Notes under the pieces: generated by a model
Database searches by the model: none
Seen by the model: the letters and a program-made list of their open reading frames with translations, nothing else
What the model was told of the DNA's origin: nothing
In this document: positions 34,561 through 45,862 of the stretch, piece after piece
Layout of the letters: every line of letters starts with the position of its first letter
Numbering within the stretch: the first letter of the stretch is position 1
Made by a program: the position numbers and the translations under genes
Source: Luidia sarsii
Taxonomy: Eukaryota; Echinodermata; Asteroidea; Paxillosida; Luidiidae
Reading direction: 5' to 3'
Assembly (NCBI GenBank): GCA_949987565.1
Contig: OX465105.1
Location: 17,262,137 to 17,326,136, forward strand
DNA length: 64,000 nucleotides

Positions 34561-35137
34561 AAAGATTGGGACCATTCAACAGATCCACTGCACAGATCAA
34601 CTAACCCAACTGGGCCAATTAGCAACCCAACTGGTTTTGCTCAGCTGCTAACAATTATCAATGACATTTGTTCCCACTGCATGATTCACTGACAAGATAA
34701 ACATTCTGATCAGAATACAACATTGCTGCAACACACCAGCCGTCTGCATCTTTGAATTTAAGTCCAACTGACTAGAAACTAAAATTGGATTTCTTACACT
34801 TGAGGCCTCCTTGAGACACCAGCTTAGGCCCAGGATTCATCTTTGCCATTCAAAACCCCCGAAACAACAGGTTGTGGTTGTCTGTTAGACTTGAGGATTT
34901 GCGGGTCTCATCCAGAGAGGACCATCCACTCAGAAACTGTGGTCCGTGGTCGTCTCCATAATCTCGGCTACATTATCCATCACACTGCCTGAACCGTCAA
35001 CACATCACAATTTGCTTTCAATAATGTCAGGGCTGTCATGCATGTAACATTAGCAGCCAAAGCCCCACGCCTGAGCCTAAGCCTACGGCTAGCAAGGGGC
35101 GTTGCTTCTTTCTTTCTTGTTTTTCTAAAGTCAACTT
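34561..35137. other. Non-coding unique sequence
   Basis: No exon or repeat recognised; CCAACT words continue from the minisatellite to about 34640. Confidence 0.35.
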
Positions 35138-35370
35138 GGGCCCTTTTACGAAATGAAAGGCTCAGGGTCAGGCTGAGTCTCTTAGCTTAATTTCTCTCAC
35201 CCGTTATAATGGCACAAGCTTCAGTCCAGAGGTCCTGGGCGAATGCTCTGTACTGAGCAGGAGCAGCAACTCTAAGAATGCAGTGACATTCTGCAGTCTG
35301 TACTGACAGGTTTTTTTTTTTTATCTGAATGGGATGAAGCCTGAGCCTGAGCTTGATCCAGGGATTGGTC
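35138..35370 (+). mobile_element. MITE-like element, ACGAAATGAAGGCTTAGG family, diverged copy 4
   Basis: The left end GGGCCCTTTTACGAAATGAA is well kept; the right end is reduced to GAAGCCTGAGCCTGAGC. Interior words (CACCCGTTATAATGGCAC) are recognisable but diverged, so it is an older copy. It lies about 200 bases beyond the membrane-protein stop and may fall within its 3' UTR. Confidence 0.6.
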
Positions 35371-35577
35371 CTCACTCTGGCAATGCTTGCAAGAGGACCT
35401 TTAGCCAGTAAACTCAATCCAATCTCCAGCACTAAACCTTTCAACTGCATATCCACCCCATCAGTCACCCTTGGGCTGGGGGGGGATACGCGGATACAAC
35501 CGACCGACAGACAAACAATTGACCAAACTTAAAAGGAATGAGGAGGGAAAGCAAAGCCGACAACCCACGCTCAGAGC

Positions 35578-35880
35578 TCAGTAATCGAAGACAAACTCGT
35601 CGGTGTGGTAGAGCCGGTAGACGTAGGTGCCGATCAGGACGCAGAGCTGGGCCAGACGGGACACGCCAACCTTCTGCACCAGGCCCTTGGTGGCCACCTC
35701 CATGATGGGCCCGCTGGCCGTGTAGGAGAGGGGCTTGGTGGACACCTCGATGTTGTAGACCACCAGCTGGGTGTAGACGAAGATCAGTGCCAGCTTGACC
35801 ATGCAGGGGGAGTGCCAGGCAGACCGGGCCAAGTCCTCTTGGCTGTCACTCAGGTCTGGGATCAGCTCTTCGTCCGCCGA
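35578..35880 (-). CDS. Unrecognised membrane protein, terminal exon with stop
   Basis: The terminal exon has a good acceptor (CAATCCAATCCTTACAATGTGCAG, with a CTTACAA-like branch site) and 100 codons followed by TGA. The start is acidic (SADEELIPDLSDSQEDLARS, about residues 1-20). Two hydrophobic segments follow: MVKLALIFVYTQLVVYNI (about 30-48) and LAQLCVLIGTYVYRLY (about 78-93). The last residues are HTDEFVFDY. GC-rich third positions and an uninterrupted frame indicate purifying constraint. It begins in phase 0, matching the phase-0 end of the exon at 62204, so it is probably the C-terminus of that membrane protein; this link is inferred from phase, strand and character only. The exon edge is duplicated at 36056-36119 and at 30659-30718. 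No poly(A) signal was obvious in the few hundred bases downstream. Confidence 0.78.
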   Translation of the reverse strand, partial: SADEELIPDLSDSQEDLARSAWHSPCMVKLALIFVYTQLVVYNIEVSTKPLSYTASGPIMEVATKGLVQKVGVSRLAQLCVLIGTYVYRLYHTDEFVFDY

Positions 35881-36019
35881 CTGCACATTGTAAGGATTGG
35901 ATTGGGAAGAGAAACAGAAGAGAGGTTTCAGGTAGTGTTCGTGTAGGCTTCCTAGTGTGGAGTGTTTTCATTGGGGCCAGCTTTTGATCATGCTTGGAGA
36001 GGGGGTGGGGGAGAGGACC

Positions 36020-36350
36020 AGGCAGACTTGGCCAGGGAATCTCTCTGAGGTAGCTAAGGTCCAAGATCAGCTCATCATCAGCTGACTGCACATTTAGGGA
36101 TTGGATTGGAAACAGACACAGATGAAGAAAGACGGTTTCAGATAATGCTAGTGTAGGCTTGCTATTGTGAAGTGCTTTCATAAGGGGCTTGGAGAGGGGG
36201 TGGGGGAAGGGGTGGGGGAGAGGAGGTGGGGGTGAGAGGGCCAGGGAATCTCTGAGGTACATTATTGTACCGTAATGCTAGTATTGCGGGGTGCTTTGAC
36301 CGTGCTTGAAAGGGGGGGGGGCTGGGGTGTGGCCAGAATGGGCCAGGGGT
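36020..36350 (-). pseudogene. Tandem decayed copies of the terminal-exon 5' edge and its intron
   Basis: Sequence upstream of the terminal exon repeats the exon-intron junction with a period of about 210 bp. Near 36056-36119 the minus strand again shows an AATCCAATCCCTAAATGTGCAG acceptor-like run followed by an open frame SADDELILDLSYLREIPW, clearly related to SADEELIPDLSDSQEDLA of the real exon. The intron parts (TTTCAGRTARTG, GTGTAGGCTT, GCTTGGAGAGGGGGTGGGGG) are repeated too, with a further partial unit to about 36350. The copy lacks the rest of the exon, so it is either a relic or, less likely, an alternative 5' extension. Confidence 0.6.
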
Positions 36351-38550
36351 TGTTTTTCATCAATCTATCGTAACTATGACTAATTTTAAATCCACTGGAG
36401 AGAGACCAGGGTTGGTATAATACCAATGAACTAAAATCTGCTATAGTGTATGATGGACAGGCTAGTGTGGAAACAGTACATTCATGGAGCTTGAGCAGGT
36501 ATTGGTTAGATACCCCAGTAATAGCAATAATAGCAAGACCACAAACGATGCACGGAAACTGTATGACACATCTGGACTACGGTGGGGTATACATGTACAT
36601 TTGGGGTTAGTCTTGTACTTGTATGTGAAGTCAAGCCAAAGCATTTTAGTGCAACGATGGTGCTGAGTGATCTAAGTCAAGAATAACTCGTTTCGGCACC
36701 CGTGCGATCAAATGCCATCAAGATCTAAACTCAAGAACCTTAGCTGCTGAGCCATAATACAGATTGGCGGGTTTCAAGACCTGCTGATGCTTGGGCAAGA
36801 TGATTTATCAGAAGAAAAAAAATTGCTTGGGGTGAATGAGTAACCCGTGAAGGTAAGAGACAGCCGTGTCTGTTTGATTAGTGATCTGACGAGGCAATCG
36901 CGCGACTCGCGCCTGTATGGTCTCTCCCCACTTCTCCCCCGAGGGGTTGAGATGGCTTCAGGAGTGTTCATTTGCCCAATGTCTTGGGGGTAAAAATCAC
37001 GATAAGCGACCAGAGTGCTCATCAGGCAAATCGATGAAAGGCAAATGGTAGCTTTCACTGAAGGAAAGCTTACAACGGCACCATGCGACTCTTTGTTTTT
37101 GTGAGCTGCGCGGTTCTGGGGAGAACTGGCGACAGAGTCTAATGCTAAGGTGTTTTTTGTTTTTTCCTAGCGCCATGGTCTGCTAATTCATCAGAGGATG
37201 ACTACGACCACAAGGCCATTATTAGCCTCCCACACCAAATCCTTCTGTTTCTCCTTTTTGATCGCTTGCAAGAAAAGCCCATGGTACGGACGGCATTTGA
37301 GATTGCAGTATCTCCATCACAAGCATTAGCCTACATTGTGCGTTGGCTTGGCCTTTGGGGGAGATTCATAGGTGCTGAGCCATACTGCCCACGGTGATAT
37401 AGCCTTGACAATACCAGCCAATATGACAGACCAGGCAAACATGTTTTTTTTTTGTACAACGCTGGACTTACATCTTTGCATCTTCCAGTTTGCTGCACTC
37501 AGAGATGAAGCCATTCCCCTTTCAATTCAAAAAAATTGAAGGATTTTCTCCTTTTTTTTTCGACACGAGCAAGCTTTTAGCCAAAGCACAAAAGACTGGA
37601 TTCAATTAAAAATCCTGCGTCGTGACTTGGAGCAAGCACTAAGTGCACGTAATCTATTTACGGAACAATTACAGTAAATGATTTCAATCCATCCCCTCTC
37701 CTCTCCACTCCACTTCAATACTGACAAAAAGACCCCACCCTCTCAACATTCATTCCTGCTACAGGAACATAAGATTAACATCACATACAAAATGCACTTG
37801 TCACTAATTACTGCATCAAGAAAATTAGCCAAATAGCCTTAGTGAAGGTGAAAGGTTGTGCTTTGTAAACTGACGCCCGATGGTTAATTGAGCGTCTGGG
37901 AGCTTTGTATTTGTAATTGCATCGGAGGGAAGCTGAGGAAAACAGCCCCATTTGGTGAGTAGCAAACAAGGTCTTGTTCCCAGCACGGCATGTACGGCAA
38001 TCCCCTGTATATGGAGGGGGTACTGGGGAAGGGGATTTGGTTGTCAGCCTTGGTTACCTGACTAATGGATTTGACTCTCCGGGCCATTTTAAAACCACGG
38101 TATATGTTGGCTTACGATCACATTGTAAAATCGTATGCACAAACCGTTCACCGAAGGTAAATTAGTTGAACTTGTCATGCAAGTCATGTATTTGAGCCGA
38201 AATAAAATAAAGAAAAAAAAAATCTACCCCCAAATCACCACTAGCAAACACTGGGTGCACAACGTGCTGAGAATGCATCACTAGGCTCTTTAGACTTTGG
38301 CTTAATATCCAGCATCAAGCAGCTTGGAGAACCTTGTTTGATGCTTTTTCTTTTTTTGTCGAAGCAGGAGCCGCAGTTTTCTTCTGTGAAACAGGATCTC
38401 CAAACTGTAGCCAAGAGCATGAATTCCAATGATCACTCTTTTTTTTTCTTTTTCTTTTTTACTTTGCATGTAAAATGCATGATGAAGATAGAAGCTGAGC
38501 CAGCGTCTGAGCTATAGTTTAAAAAAGAAAAACCATTAAAAACCTCTAAA
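36351..38550. other. Intronic or intergenic, nothing recognised
   Basis: No exon supportable in the presumed large intron of the membrane-protein gene. Several 60-90-codon frames lack splice or sequence support. A (CTC)-poor unique background with A/T homopolymers. Confidence 0.4.
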
Positions 38551-38559
38551 GGGCCCGCG

Positions 38560-38760
38560 GTCTTTCCACACTGGCCGAGTGGCCAAAGGAGTGGTCAGTG
38601 GGTCAACTGGGCATACAGGCAGAGTGGGCAGGTCTCCCCATTCTCGTGACGCAGCAGCACCTGAACGGGACTGACAAGCGAGCTGTCCCACCAGGGGAGA
38701 CGGGCGGAGACCCACGGAGGGGCAGCCTCGGCTTAAGTGCACCGCCGTGCACGATCCGTC
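38560..38760 (+). repeat. SINE-like repeat with tRNA box A
   Basis: ACTGGCCGAGTGGCCAAAGG is a box A-like start; the downstream part (GGTCTCCCCATTCTCGTGAC) resembles the segment at 44115-44150 (CCCCCCACTCCCTTGGCAG) in inverse. Open frames on both strands are not gene-like. Confidence 0.35.
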
Positions 38761-39204
38761 CTCTAGCCGGTCAGAGGACCAACCTGCAGAGGAAATGGCA
38801 CTCTCAGGGAAGACAAGAAGCGATGGGGAGGCGTAGGCCACTTCGATCTGCAACTCAGGCCCAAGCCGTTTGGACCCATATCTTATCTACAAGGCAAATT
38901 ACAGCCTGCATCTATAACCCTTGAATTGAAAACGTAAAAAAATTGTGCCGGCCAAGCATCTTATGCCCCCTTTTTTGAATTGGTCTTGGAGCCCCATCAC
39001 ATTCTTTAAGACCAATTTGGTCCTGTTCCTTTTTCTTCTCCCCCCCCCCCACCCCCCTCTGTGATGTGATTATAAAACCCCTTTTACATGTATTTACAAA
39101 TAAGAATAAGATTAAGAATAAGCTAGAATAAGATTAAAGTCAAACAAAACTGATTGGGAACTTTTGAACAATTCAATGAAAACGAATTTAAAAAAATGTT
39201 GTTT

Positions 39205-39290
39205 TCATCAGGCATCGGGTCAAGCATTGAGCACTCAGTGTTGATCACGTCTAGCAGAGCAAGCCCTCATTGAACTTTTGAGCTATGAAC
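39205..39290 (+). repeat. SINE body fragment
   Basis: ATCAGGCATCGGGTCAAGCA followed by CAGTGTTGATCACGTCTAGC matches the body behind the tRNA-like head at 41165-41240. Confidence 0.6.
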
Positions 39291-39317
39291 TTTTGAACAA
39301 ATGTCAAAGAAAACTTT

Positions 39318-39397
39318 GACAGGACCAGGATTTGAACCTACAACTGTAAGACCTGTGACTTTGCATACCAGTGATCTTACCATCTGAGCTATCCAGT
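39318..39397 (-). repeat. tRNA-derived SINE head
   Basis: The minus strand carries CTGGATAGCTCAGATGGTAA (box A) and GTAGGTTCAAATCCTG (box B), the same head type as at 28641 but with a longer variable region. It lies head-to-head with the body fragment at 39205. Confidence 0.6.
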
Positions 39398-41087
39398 CCT
39401 TAGATGATGACCTTCTAAAATAGTCAACTAGGCTTCGCTAGTCAGAAGCATTAAATGATTAACTGCTGTATATCTCCAGGGATCATGCCCCTGCTTTCAT
39501 GCCCCCTGCCTTATTTCTATTTTTTTTTTTTTTTTTTTTTTTTGGGGGGGGGTCAAATGTATAATGCTTTTGAAAAAAGAAAAAGATGGGTTTTGAATAA
39601 TCTAATTTCCCTAAGTTCTACGAAAGATTTTTTGTTTTTGTTTTTTGAGGGGGGGGGGTAAGAATTATTCTCTGCTTTTTTATTTCCTCAGGGATCATAT
39701 TTGTGATATCTGAAGTAACGATGGAATGAAACATGCCAGTCGTTTTCTATAAACATAAATGGATGGATAAATGCACAATGAAAAACAACCTCGTAGTCTA
39801 CTTTTGAAAATGAGGAGACAAAAATGTACCTGTAGAATTTAGTCAGGTATCAAAGGAGTATCAAACCAACCAATTTTATGGAACTTTGCCCCGAGGTGAA
39901 AACAAAATTAACAATTGTAGCAATTTTTTCAGTCCTTTCATGGGCGCGGAATACCGATGACCTAAGTTCTTGTGACTTATTGTCTGATTGTATTTTTCTT
40001 TCCCCTGTGGGCCATCTGCAAATGTAAACAAGCCTTTGCCGCCCGCAAAAAAAACAACAACCAAAGAGAAATGACAAACAAGCGGAGTATTCACGCATAA
40101 GTGTGGCTACATGATCTCCCAAGGCTAGTATTGACAGTGCGCAGACAATGGGCGTGAGACTTTGTCCGGTACTGTGGGAAACAAAATCAACCCACAATTT
40201 GCTGAGTACCGGTACTCACAGACTAGGCCGAGCATTTGGAGTTGCCAGGGAATTTGCCTCATCAGCTAAACCGGCGTTCTCCATTCAAAGTAATGGCCCC
40301 CTTTATGGTCAGGGGTCTATTAACAAAATTGTCTCTGGAATATCCCAGAGGAGAGAGTGGGAAAGGGGGGGAGGTCTCTGATGTACATCTAAATAAAAAT
40401 TTAAATTGGATTTTTGGCTGGTAGGGGTTTTTCTATCCGGAGGTTGTCATTTTACGGCGTTGTGGTGTTGCCTTTCGTGAGGACTGAACTACAAAGATAT
40501 GATAGACAGGGTCAATTTAGGGTGACCCTTGCTGTTTGTGGCGTTATACGAGAACCATGATTTTTTTCCTACTGACAAAAATTAAGGTTAGGCAGAGAGC
40601 TAGACCTCGGAACAGAGCCCGATTGAAAATTTGGTGCAGGGCTCAGAATGAGATGAGCTCCGAATCCATCAGCCAGTGGAGAGGGTTGAAGGTGCTAAAT
40701 CTGATGTTCATTTTTAAAGGAAAGGAAAAAAAACCCAGCCTACTTATAAGATAACTCATCAGGCCTCCAGGCTAGTTTGGTCACAGGGACTCAGTGACTA
40801 AGTTATAGCTTCACTGACTGGGTTGAAAGGGTCACTGCTTTGCATCACCTAATGTCACGGAGACTGGAAAAAAACCAGGCACAGACACAGATTGACCTAA
40901 ACAGGATGGTTTACACACAAAAGACCTCACACAAATGTAGTTTCAACTCGTTTCAACTGAGGATGTGAATCTTGTTCTGAACGACATCATTTCCAGTAAA
41001 AAAAATTGAACTATTTGAGGATAGGATGCCAGGAGTCAAGATTTCTATAGATAGAACATTATTCGAATCCGCCACACGACCCTGACC
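39398..41087. other. Non-coding; two T(n)G(n) runs
   Basis: T24G9 at 39520-39552 and a T6-GA-G10 run at 39641-39658. Elsewhere unique sequence without exon support. Confidence 0.4.
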
Positions 41088-41240
41088 AGCTCGGTGGTCA
41101 AGTGGCTATTAAGACGTGAGCACTAGAAAGTTGCGGGTTCCAATCCCGCCCGAGCTGCATGATTTTTTTAATCAGGCATCGGGCAAAGCACTGGGCATTC
41201 AGTGCTTATTAGGTGGAGCAGGGCAGACTCTCATTGAATC
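41088..41240 (+). repeat. SINE with well-preserved tRNA-like head
   Basis: AGCTCGG at 41088 pairs perfectly with CCGAGCT at 41149-41155 as a 7-bp acceptor stem. The T arm GCGGG TTCCAAT CCCGC is perfect. The anticodon arm does not fold (only wobble pairs), so it is not a normal tRNA gene. The body ATCAGGCATCGGGCAAAGCA follows, shared with 39205. Confidence 0.55.
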
Positions 41241-41332
41241 AAGAGATCTACTATGACCCCCCTCCCCAAGAAAAACGCCACCAACTGCTTACTCACTTGG
41301 ACCAAAATTGCAAACTTAAAAAAGACATTGTA

Positions 41333-41430
41333 GAGGGCCTGATGTTCTGAGATCCCAGTAGAGGTTTTCTGAGCGGCAGAATGCCTTTAACAACTGTTTT
41401 GGGTTTTTTTTTTTTGGGGGGGGGGGGGTT
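41333..41430. repeat. Inverse CTGCTAGGATCGAAA fragment and T(n)G(n) run
   Basis: GAGGGCCTGATGTTCTGAGA at 41334 is a decayed inverse core, followed by T12G13 at 41404-41428. Confidence 0.45.
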
Positions 41431-44090
41431 TAAGAAAGAAAAAAGTGAAATGTGCTCGGAGACTGTTTATTGATTCTAAGGCCAAGAAAAACACAACGGA
41501 CAGTCTCAGAAATGCCGAATGTTCTGAAAATAGATTTGGACTGCAAAGCAAAACACAGTCACGACTTGAAACAAACCCTACCAAATATGAAAATCAAAAG
41601 AGGAGGACTGTAATCAGTTTTTAAATGGTACAACTGTAAATGTCACAGAGCAGTGGACAGGGTTTTGCACAATCAAAAAAAGAAAGAAAGATACAAGTCA
41701 TCATCCCCCACTGAAAAGGTCAAAAACATGAGGCAAGTTAACGGCGAGCAGACTAGGAACATGTCTCTTATTCCCAACCATTCTCCCCCCCCCCCACACC
41801 CACCCCGGAAAAATAATTTGTTGAGTCCATAATGTTGGCGTGTTTACTTTCAACATTCCATGTGCTTTTGTGAAAGCCCACTATCCAGTTACAAAAGTTT
41901 TAGTTATAGATGCAGGCTTATAGAATACATTTTTTTTCTCTCTCTGTGCTCCAAGCCCGTGGGTCAACCACTGGGAAATACAGATCATTCAGCAATTTGT
42001 GAACAAATCATTTCAGTTGGAGGTTGAGGAAAGGGGGGGGGGTAGGTAGGAGGGAAGGAAAAGAGAAATGGTGAAAGACTAACATGTACTGGGTGGAAGC
42101 AATTTTATGAATTCATGAGTTCACTGAACTGCACCGACTTCCAAGCACAGTCAAAAGGTTACCATAAAAGGCACGTAAATCGCATTATTTGTGCCGGTAA
42201 CTCAATTGATGATCAACACGACTGTTAGGAGTTTTTTTTCGGCAGGGGGGGGATCGTATATTGGGCCCGGCTATGCAATGCCACGTGCCTTTGTGCCTGC
42301 TAATGGCATCAAGTATGTTCTTTGGCGGAGCTCTTTTTTTCTGCCCATTTTCTGCCCATTTCTCAACAGTGAAAACCTCCAAACAACTCTGAGTGAGTCG
42401 CACCCAGTCTTGTCTACTGGTACTGCAAGACCGTTTTTTTGCTGTGATTTTGCACGTTGTCGGTCGGTCAGTCGGTTGCCAATCACTAGTACAAGTGTAC
42501 ATTTTGGCAGTTCTAAACAAGAGTTTGTTTGACTGTTTTTTTTTCTTCTTTCTGATCAGCTCAGTCGCTGTGCGACTTTGCGCAATTCATCACCCTGTGC
42601 AACCCTAACCCGACTAAAATTACCAGGGGAATATTGCGGCAGAATTAGGGTCACAGCACATGCATCCCGGTGTTTGGATCGTCACAGGCTGAGGGCCAGA
42701 GTCGGTCTCACTACAGAGCGAGGAAATTCGAAGCCATTTTAGGCCGAAAGTTGTGGAGGAAAAGGGAAAGGAGTGGGAAGGATTACCGTTCACAAGCAGT
42801 CAGCAGGATACACACCTTTCTGATTCAATTGTAATTGCATAAAAGCGCTCAGCGAAAAATACATGTATCGCTCGTTCCTACCGCTACTGAGTGACTGGCC
42901 TTTGTGATGTAAGATCACAATGGAATAATGGACAGAAGAAAACACGGACCAGTGAAAAGAAAAAAAAGAAAGGAAATCCTTCAAACCAAAACAAAATATC
43001 AAACCCTAACCCCTCATTAACTGTGAACACGTTAACCGTTCTCAGACTAATGAGCTGTTTACATCTAGAGGAACTTGGCCCATAATTTCCAGAAATGGCG
43101 TGGTCTTCTAAGTTCTAGCTAGTTTCCGATCCAAGATACACCGGCTCGGTAACTCTATAAATATTGATACAAAAATAGGAGGGAAGGAGACATAATCCTG
43201 GGGTGCCAAGTGCTACAGATCGTGCAGTGTTAAAATCCCCGCTTTCAAAGAGGACTTGAACAAACTTCAATGCTCATTACATGAGGTTTAAGCCTCTTAT
43301 TGAAACACTGAGGTTACTGTAGCTGTGCCTGTGTGCATAGCAACTGCAGGGTAATCTATTAGTGAAACTGACCACTGCTCAGCCACTGCTTGGCCTTATC
43401 CTAGATTGTTTGTCTGGTAAGTGGAATGTTTATACTTGTTCATTTTCAGTACTTCCCCAGGCAAAGTTGCTTCTTCCTCTTAATCAAAGAGTAACAAAAA
43501 TGTCCCAAAAGGGGCTCATGATGTCATTATCAATAGCAAATCCACACTACCCATACATGTACATGTACGCTATAAATGGTCGGCATTCAAAGGTACTGTC
43601 TAAATCCAATGATTCAGTCTACACAGAAAAAGGAGCTCTTTTTACAACCTTATACCGACCGCCCCCCCCCTATAAAAGAGATCCCACTTGCTTCTAAGAG
43701 TGATTCTCTAAGGTCAGTGATTATTTGGATCGTGATTTGAATCAAGTTTCAAACCCCATTTTTTGTATGTGTGACACAATAAATGCGATTATTAGTGGGA
43801 TATAAAATGTGATTCGGACATGACTAATAGTGAGACTTTTCTAAATAATCCCAGTACTGAATCGCACCATCCAAAAAATAAAATAAAATTAAATTTCACT
43901 ATGCACCGTTTGTGCTCTGACTGACAGGAAGTGTCCTGAATGGGCCATCATCAATGACACATGATCCATTTTGACCATGATTATGTCGTGATTCTAGGGC
44001 GTGTGTGGATGTGAGCAACAAAATTAAGTTTTTGATTCGTGATTCTAATCTCACTTATTTGCACTCCTTCCCTTGGTTGTACGAGCATGG
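41431..44090. other. Intronic or intergenic, nothing coding
   Basis: C and G homopolymers (41787, 42036, 43663) and unique sequence. No exon supported on either strand. Confidence 0.4.
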
Positions 44091-44094
44091 AGCT

Positions 44095-44400
44095 ATGGCT
44101 CCACGGTATGAGTTACAAACCTGAAATCCCCCCACTCCCTTGGCAGTAGGGTGCCAGTCTGGGAGGAATACACCCCGTAACAGTGACTTGCCCTGAGGGA
44201 AGGGTGAAGCCCTGGCTGGTTGTCCCTTCCGCTCCAGGAAATCCAGATAATGTCGTTAAGTTTCCCAGGTAGGTCCCCCCACAGAGGTGGGACCGTAGTT
44301 GAGAGTGGCAAGCTGCGAACGGGTGCCGCAACTTCCCCCGATTGTTCATTACTCTGGATTTGAACTTTGAACATCTCGCCCACAAATTGCACAATTCTCT
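44095..44400 (-). repeat. SINE-like repeat
   Basis: The minus strand has a box B-like GTTCAAATCC in a tRNA-like context near 44350-44400 and shares short words with 38560-38760. The minus frame of about 100 codons here is not gene-like. Confidence 0.3.
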
Positions 44401-44414
44401 GCATGCCAAGCACT

Positions 44415-44565
44415 ACGAGGGCCTGATGTTTCGATCCTATAGCAGGACCTTTCTCTGCCTTTGAGAAAAGGTCCTGCTACGATGGAAACTTCAGGCCCTC
44501 CTAAATTCTGATATTCACTTTTTTGGTCATTTTAGTCAGTAAGCAGTTTGCAACATTTTTGCACA
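44415..44565 (+). repeat. CTGCTAGGATCGAAA element with intact hairpin core
   Basis: An inverse GGCCTGATGTTTCGATCCTA, TAGCAGGACCTTTCTC is followed at once by GAGAAAAGGTCCTGCTACGA, TGGAAACTTCAGGCC, giving a hairpin with arms of about 35 bases, then the 3' module TTTTAGTCAGTAAGCAGTTT. This copy shows the element's full organisation. Confidence 0.85.
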
Positions 44566-44810
44566 TTACTGTAGTCAATTATCTGCATTTTTTTTCCCGA
44601 TAAAGTTTTAAAAGGGCTTGCTCCGGTACAAAGTTAGAAAGTAAAATGTTTCAGATGTTTCAGATCTTCTAAAAAGTTAGGAGACCGGATTTCTAGCGAC
44701 CCTAGCGAGGCCCTGCTTGGATAGACATGATTGACAAGCCGCGACATTTCATAGGATTTGCAGAAATTTATGTGTCTAGCGGACTCTAGCCAGGGAAAGA
44801 GGGGGTGAAA

Positions 44811-44815
<5 letters not shown>

Positions 44816-44853
<38 letters not shown>
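44816..44853 (+). repeat. (GA)n microsatellite
   Basis: Perfect GA run. Confidence 0.95.
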
Positions 44854-44854
<1 letters not shown>

Positions 44855-45427
44855 GAGAGGAGCTTGATAGTTACTGGGGTGCTGTAAATTACTTCAGTAA
44901 GGCATGCAACAGAAAGCCGTGGCACACTCCTCCCAAGGTGGACTGAAGATGATATGCCAAGAAGCTTGCAACATTTTTGCAGCTATCGCTCTCTTTTTTT
45001 AAATATCTTCTACGAAATTAACAGAGTTTTTCACACGGGGATGGGAGTCGAGCTGGGGCCACAAAATGGTAAGACTACAAGTTCCCGCTGCCATTGTACC
45101 CAGTCCGCAGGGTGAAAGGAGTGACTCAATTTTATGACCGGTGGCGATAACAGAAGAAATGACAGAGACGGAGTGCTTGGGTGATTGAGTGAGGCATATG
45201 CCACCTGAACAAAACAGACAAACCAACCAACTAACAGACCCACAAATAAAACGGTCGGTCGGGTGAATGACTGACTTCAGATTCCTTGCTTGCCAGCAGA
45301 CGCACGCGTACAGTTAGTGGTATTTTTTTTTTACTGGTTTTGAAGTTAAATCAAACACATTAAAGGAAAGGTTGACTGGGTCCTGTGAGGTTTTTTTAAC
45401 AGTTTGAGAAATGGCAAAGAAATTTCA
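44854..45427. other. Non-coding unique sequence
   Basis: No exon or repeat recognised. Confidence 0.35.
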
Positions 45428-45490
45428 CTGGATCGGGACTCTGGCTTTATATTGCGCCAGAGGTTTTGAGTTCAAGTCTCCGGTCCAGTC
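45428..45490 (+). repeat. tRNA-derived SINE-like head
   Basis: CTGGATCGGGACTCTGGCTT then GAGTTCAAGTCTCCGGTCCA: the outer CTGGA/TCCAG pairing and box B are shared with the head at 28641. Confidence 0.55.
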
Positions 45491-45721
45491 AATCCATTTT
45501 TCAAATGGTCTTTAGATTCAAGTTGATAAAATGAAGACTTTATTTGTAAAAAGAGTTTATATCTAATACATTATCTATCAATGTCCTCAGAAGAACTTGC
45601 CAATGTCCACCTCTTTCAGTAAAACGAATGAACTAGATGTACAGGGACAGTTTCTTTTCCCTGGATTCATTGGTAGAGTAAAAATATTTAAAAAGGTTAC
45701 AAACTGATCCCTGACTAAATG

Positions 45722-45862
45722 ATCCAAACGCAAATCTCAAAAAAGTAGATGGTTTGGAGTTTCGATCCTAGCAGGATCTTTCTCAAAGGTGGAATCAAGG
45801 CAAGAATCTAGCCTTTGAGAACACTCCTGCTAGGATTGAAACGTCAGATCCTGTCCATTTTG
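45722..45862 (+). repeat. CTGCTAGGATCGAAA palindromic element, copy
   Basis: Inverse GTTTCGATCCTAGCAGGATC and forward CTCCTGCTAGGATTGAAACG arms are separated by about 45 bases. Confidence 0.8.

Noticed and set aside
36774..37058. 94-codon minus-strand frame considered as a membrane-protein exon
   Set aside because: No splice sites in a compatible phase and no recognisable motif.
38536..38853. 105-codon minus-strand frame
   Set aside because: Overlaps a SINE-like repeat with similarity to 44.1 kb; not gene-like.
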